From Croceibacterium salegens (GTDB taxonomy: Bacteria > Pseudomonadota > Alphaproteobacteria > Sphingomonadales > Sphingomonadaceae), in NCBI RefSeq assembly GCF_009827435.1, contig NZ_WTYM01000021.1:102466-166465 (forward strand): a stretch of DNA of 64,000 bases, read 5' to 3'. Below, in pieces: positions 61,629 to 64,000 of the stretch (position 1 is the first letter of the stretch; the number at the start of each line of letters is the position of its first letter). The notes beneath the pieces are model-generated. The model worked only from the letters and a program-made list of their open reading frames with translations, had not been told where the DNA came from and searched no databases. Position numbers and translations under genes: made by a program.

Positions 61629-61755
61629 GCGACCCGGGTAAGCTAACTTTAGTAAGTTTCATCTGACGCTGAATGGTTAACCAGCCGTTATCCATTTGCG
61701 GCTGTTAACCCCAATCACTTGCCAACCCCGGCGCGAACCGCCACTTGCGCGGCCT

Positions 61756-63147
61756 ATGCCCGCATGCGCGCTCCCTCAGGTGGTCATCATCGGCCGCCCC
61801 AATGTCGGCAAGTCGACGCTGTTCAACCGGCTCGTCGGCAAGAAGGTCGCGCTGGTCGACGACCAGCCGGGGGTGACGCGCGACCGCCGTTTCGGCGACG
61901 CCGACCTGCTCGGCATGAAGTTCCAGCTCGTCGACACCGCCGGCTGGGAAGACGAGGATCCGGCGAGCCTGCCGGGCCGGATGCGCGCGCAGACCGAGGT
62001 CTCGCTGAAGGGCGCCGACGTGGCGCTGTTCGTGATCGATTCGCGCGCCGACCTGACCCCGCTCGACCGCGAGATCGCGCGCTGGCTGCGCGGGCAGGAC
62101 GTGCCGGTGGTGCTGGCCGCCAACAAGGCGGAAGGCAGCTCGGGCGATGCCGGGATCATGGAAGCCTATGCCCTCGGCTTCGGCGAACCGGTGGCGCTCA
62201 GCGCCGAACATGGCGAAGGCCTCGCCGACCTGTTCACGGCGCTGCGCCCGCTGGTCGAGAAGGACGAGGACGAGTGGGCCGAACCCGAACCCGAGGATGA
62301 GGAGGAGCCGGGCGCCACCGCCCCGCTCAGCCTCGCCATCGTCGGTCGCCCCAATGCCGGCAAGTCGACCCTGATCAACCGCCTGCTCGGCGAGGACCGG
62401 CTGCTGACCGGGCCCGAGGCCGGTATCACCCGCGATTCCATCGCCGTCGACTGGCAGTGGACCGATCCCAAGTCGGGCGAGGTGCGCGATATCAAGCTCG
62501 TCGACACCGCCGGGATGCGCAAGAAGGCCAAGGTACAGGACAAGCTCGAGCGCCTCTCGGTCGCCGATGCGCGCAACGCGATCGACTATGCCGAAGTCGT
62601 CGTCCTGCTGCTCGACGCCACCCGCGGGCTCGAGGTGCAGGACCTCAAGATCGCCAACCTCGTACTCGAGGAAGGTCGCGCGCTGATCGTGGCGATCAAC
62701 AAGTGGGACGTGGCCGAGGACGCCAGCGGCCTGTTTAACGGCGTGCGCGGCGCGCTCGACGAAGGGCTGGCGCAGCTCAAGGGCGTGCCGCTGGTCGCGG
62801 TCAGCGCGATGACCGGCAAGGGCCTCGACCAGATGCTCTCCGCCGCCTTCGAGGTGCGCGAGGCGTGGAGCCGCCGCGTGCCGACCGCCGCGCTCAACCG
62901 CTGGTTCGACCACGCGCTCGAAACCAACCCGCCGCCCGCTCCCGGCGGCCGCCGGATCAAGCTTCGCTACATCACCCAGACCAACACCCGTCCGCCGCGC
63001 TTCGTGATCTTCGGCACACGGCTCGACGACCTGCCTTCGAGCTACGAGCGCTACCTGCTCAACTCGATCCGCGCCGACCTCGGCTTCGGCGCGGTCCCGG
63101 TGCGGCTGACGCTGAAGAGTCCGAAGAACCCGTTCGACAAGGGGTGA
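61756..63147 (+). CDS. der: ribosome-assembly GTPase Der (EngA)
   Basis: 463 aa with two GTPase domains in tandem, the hallmark of Der, which assists 50S subunit maturation. G1 motifs are GRPNVGKST and GRPNAGKST, with G3 VDTAGW and VDTAGM. An acidic linker EPEPEDEEEPG joins the domains, and a KH-like domain (VPTAALNRWFDHALETNPPP, LRYITQTNTRPPRFVIF) ends the protein. ATG 61756 was selected from the conserved N-terminus. Confidence 0.96.
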   Translation: MPACALPQVVIIGRPNVGKSTLFNRLVGKKVALVDDQPGVTRDRRFGDADLLGMKFQLVDTAGWEDEDPASLPGRMRAQTEVSLKGADVALFVIDSRADLTPLDREIARWLRGQDVPVVLAANKAEGSSGDAGIMEAYALGFGEPVALSAEHGEGLADLFTALRPLVEKDEDEWAEPEPEDEEEPGATAPLSLAIVGRPNAGKSTLINRLLGEDRLLTGPEAGITRDSIAVDWQWTDPKSGEVRDIKLVDTAGMRKKAKVQDKLERLSVADARNAIDYAEVVVLLLDATRGLEVQDLKIANLVLEEGRALIVAINKWDVAEDASGLFNGVRGALDEGLAQLKGVPLVAVSAMTGKGLDQMLSAAFEVREAWSRRVPTAALNRWFDHALETNPPPAPGGRRIKLRYITQTNTRPPRFVIFGTRLDDLPSSYERYLLNSIRADLGFGAVPVRLTLKSPKNPFDKG

Positions 63148-63208
63148 TGCCCGGCGCGGGAGTTGGGCACCTATGACCCGGTCGCTACTGCCGCGAAATT
63201 TACACCCG

Positions 63209-63245
63209 GTTGACACATCTGACAGTGCCCTGGGGCAAAACTCCG
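63209..63245 (+). repeat. 37-bp dispersed repeat, copy 2
   Basis: GTTGACACATCTGACAGTG at its start and GGGGCAAAACTCCG at its end; identical to the reverse complement of 20514-20550 except for one base. It lies between der and the IS6-like transposase. Confidence 0.85.
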
Positions 63246-63335
63246 CCGACCAAAGTTACGCAAAGTTCGGCCCGAGCGCACCGCGTGGCTCACGACGATG
63301 CGAGCGGCGGGATGCGCTGTGACATAGGTATTGGG

Positions 63336-63371
63336 GGTCCTGTCAGTCTAATCGGTGCTGTCAGTCCAATC
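63336..63371. repeat. imperfect 18-bp tandem duplication
   Basis: GGTCCTGTCAGTCTAATC followed directly by GGTGCTGTCAGTCCAATC, 16 of 18 identical. It lies about 45 bases outside the transposase stop, so one unit may be the inverted-repeat end of the IS. Confidence 0.7.
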
Positions 63372-63416
63372 GCTACAAGTGTCCAATTGACGCAGGTTTG
63401 CAGGAAACACGAGGCT

Positions 63417-64000
63417 TCAGCTCACGAGCGACTGCCACTCGGCCAATGCGGCCGAGCGGCGAAGCTTGTAGGTCTGACGATCGACGAGGTGGCGTTCCGA
63501 ATTGAAGTGATTGTGGAAGGAGGAATGGACGGAGGCGAATTTCTGCAGTGACTTCATCTGCCGAAATCGCAGCAATGCCCGCTCTCGTCGTCGGAAAGGC
63601 AAGTGTGAATTCTCGGCCCGATTGTTGAGCCAGCGGCCCATCTCGCGGCGGTCGATATTGTCCAGTTCCCGCATGGCAGCCGGATAGGAGCGCAGCCCGT
63701 CGGTGACGATTGCCTCGGGCTTGCCGTGCCGCTTCAGCGTCTTCTTCATGAACGCCAGAGCCGCGGATTTATCGCGTTTTCGAGTAACATAGCTCTCCAG
63801 CACCTCGCCCTCGTGGTCCACCGCCCGCCAGAGGTAGACCATCTCTCCGTTCAGCTTCACGTACATCTCGTCGAGGTGCCAGCGCCACTGACGAAAGCCG
63901 CGCATCCGGTTCACCCGCTGCCGCCGGATATCGGCAGCAAACAGCGGGCCGAACCGGTTCCACCACAGCCGCACCGTCTCGTGGCAGATGTCGATCCCGC
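63417..64000 (-). CDS. IS6-family-like DDE transposase, 5' end cut by the window
   Basis: The frame runs off the right edge; at least 194 codons are present. Reading from the edge it shows GIDICHETVRLWWNRFGP, then HLDEMYVKLNGEMVYLWRAV for the first Asp, VTDGLRSYPAAMREL for the second, and MGRWLNNRAENSHLPFRRRE for the closing Glu region, the pattern of IS6/IS26-type enzymes. The C-terminus ends normally. Function: transposition by DNA cleavage and cointegrate formation. Confidence 0.85.
   Translation of the reverse strand, partial: GIDICHETVRLWWNRFGPLFAADIRRQRVNRMRGFRQWRWHLDEMYVKLNGEMVYLWRAVDHEGEVLESYVTRKRDKSAALAFMKKTLKRHGKPEAIVTDGLRSYPAAMRELDNIDRREMGRWLNNRAENSHLPFRRRERALLRFRQMKSLQKFASVHSSFHNHFNSERHLVDRQTYKLRRSAALAEWQSLVS

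Noticed and set aside
1..64000. CRISPR arrays
   Set aside because: No regularly spaced direct repeats with unique spacers were seen; the short tandem repeats found are isolated.

Overview
The window is high-GC, tightly packed chromosome from an alphaproteobacterium, most probably order Sphingomonadales and by inference family Erythrobacteraceae. Supporting markers are a ChpT-type histidine phosphotransferase, a TorF-type porin, a TIGR02186 protein next to a TauE/SafE transporter, a DUF3297 protein, ATP12, paired TonB-dependent receptors and NhaA/NhaD sodium antiporters, which fit a marine or brackish habitat. Most genes are housekeeping genes joined by 1-8 base overlaps.

Layout. 1-7600: translation and folding genes (trmL, gatB, gatA, gatC, a DUF4153 membrane protein, an FKBP isomerase, rpsU). 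7815-11537: a tightly overlapping run crcB, RluC-type synthase, PaiB-like, HAD phosphatase, small membrane protein, ATP12. 11632-13997: a secreted serine hydrolase and a cupin with a twin-arginine leader. 14044-17578: a Mla/MCE lipid transport operon (STAS-MlaE, MlaF, MlaD, lipoprotein). 17692-24053: valS, queE, a methyltransferase, a MATE pump and a PilZ protein. 24124-28401: an overlapping pair resembling phage spanins, a HerA-like ATPase, TIGR02186 and TauE/SafE.

28446-34504 is the most disturbed region. An NfrB-like membrane glycosyltransferase, coupled to a probable NfrA-like partner, is split by a 3544-bp IS1595-family element (30569-34112) with 25-bp inverted repeats and an 8-bp target duplication. 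The element carries a Phd/Doc-type toxin-antitoxin pair, a DUF6471 protein, an unknown membrane protein and a coiled-coil/winged-helix protein. The glycosyltransferase also has two nonsense codons, so it is a pseudogene.

34649-49886: nhaA and nhaD, glyoxalase I, a SIMPL protein, the porin, a phosphatase, RNase P RNA, an AmpD-like amidase, ChpT, a JAMM protease, rluD, rpoH, an MFS transporter, mtgA, a helix-hairpin-helix/OmpA fusion, a CDF exporter and a GFA protein. 49883-52028: clpX and clpP. 52257-58184: two related TonB-dependent receptors around a secreted amidase. 58280-63147: trigger factor with a lysine/alanine-rich tail, tRNA-Leu(UAG), a strongly folded 273-bp repeat structure, small proteins, a CHAP hydrolase and der. 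The window ends inside an IS6-like transposase. A 37-bp sequence near it recurs, inverted, upstream of queE.

Nothing here is a clear new defence or biosynthetic system. The best candidates for follow-up are the cargo-carrying IS1595 element and its target, the stand-alone spanin-like pair, the nested inverted-repeat element at 60014-60286 and the dispersed 37-bp repeat.
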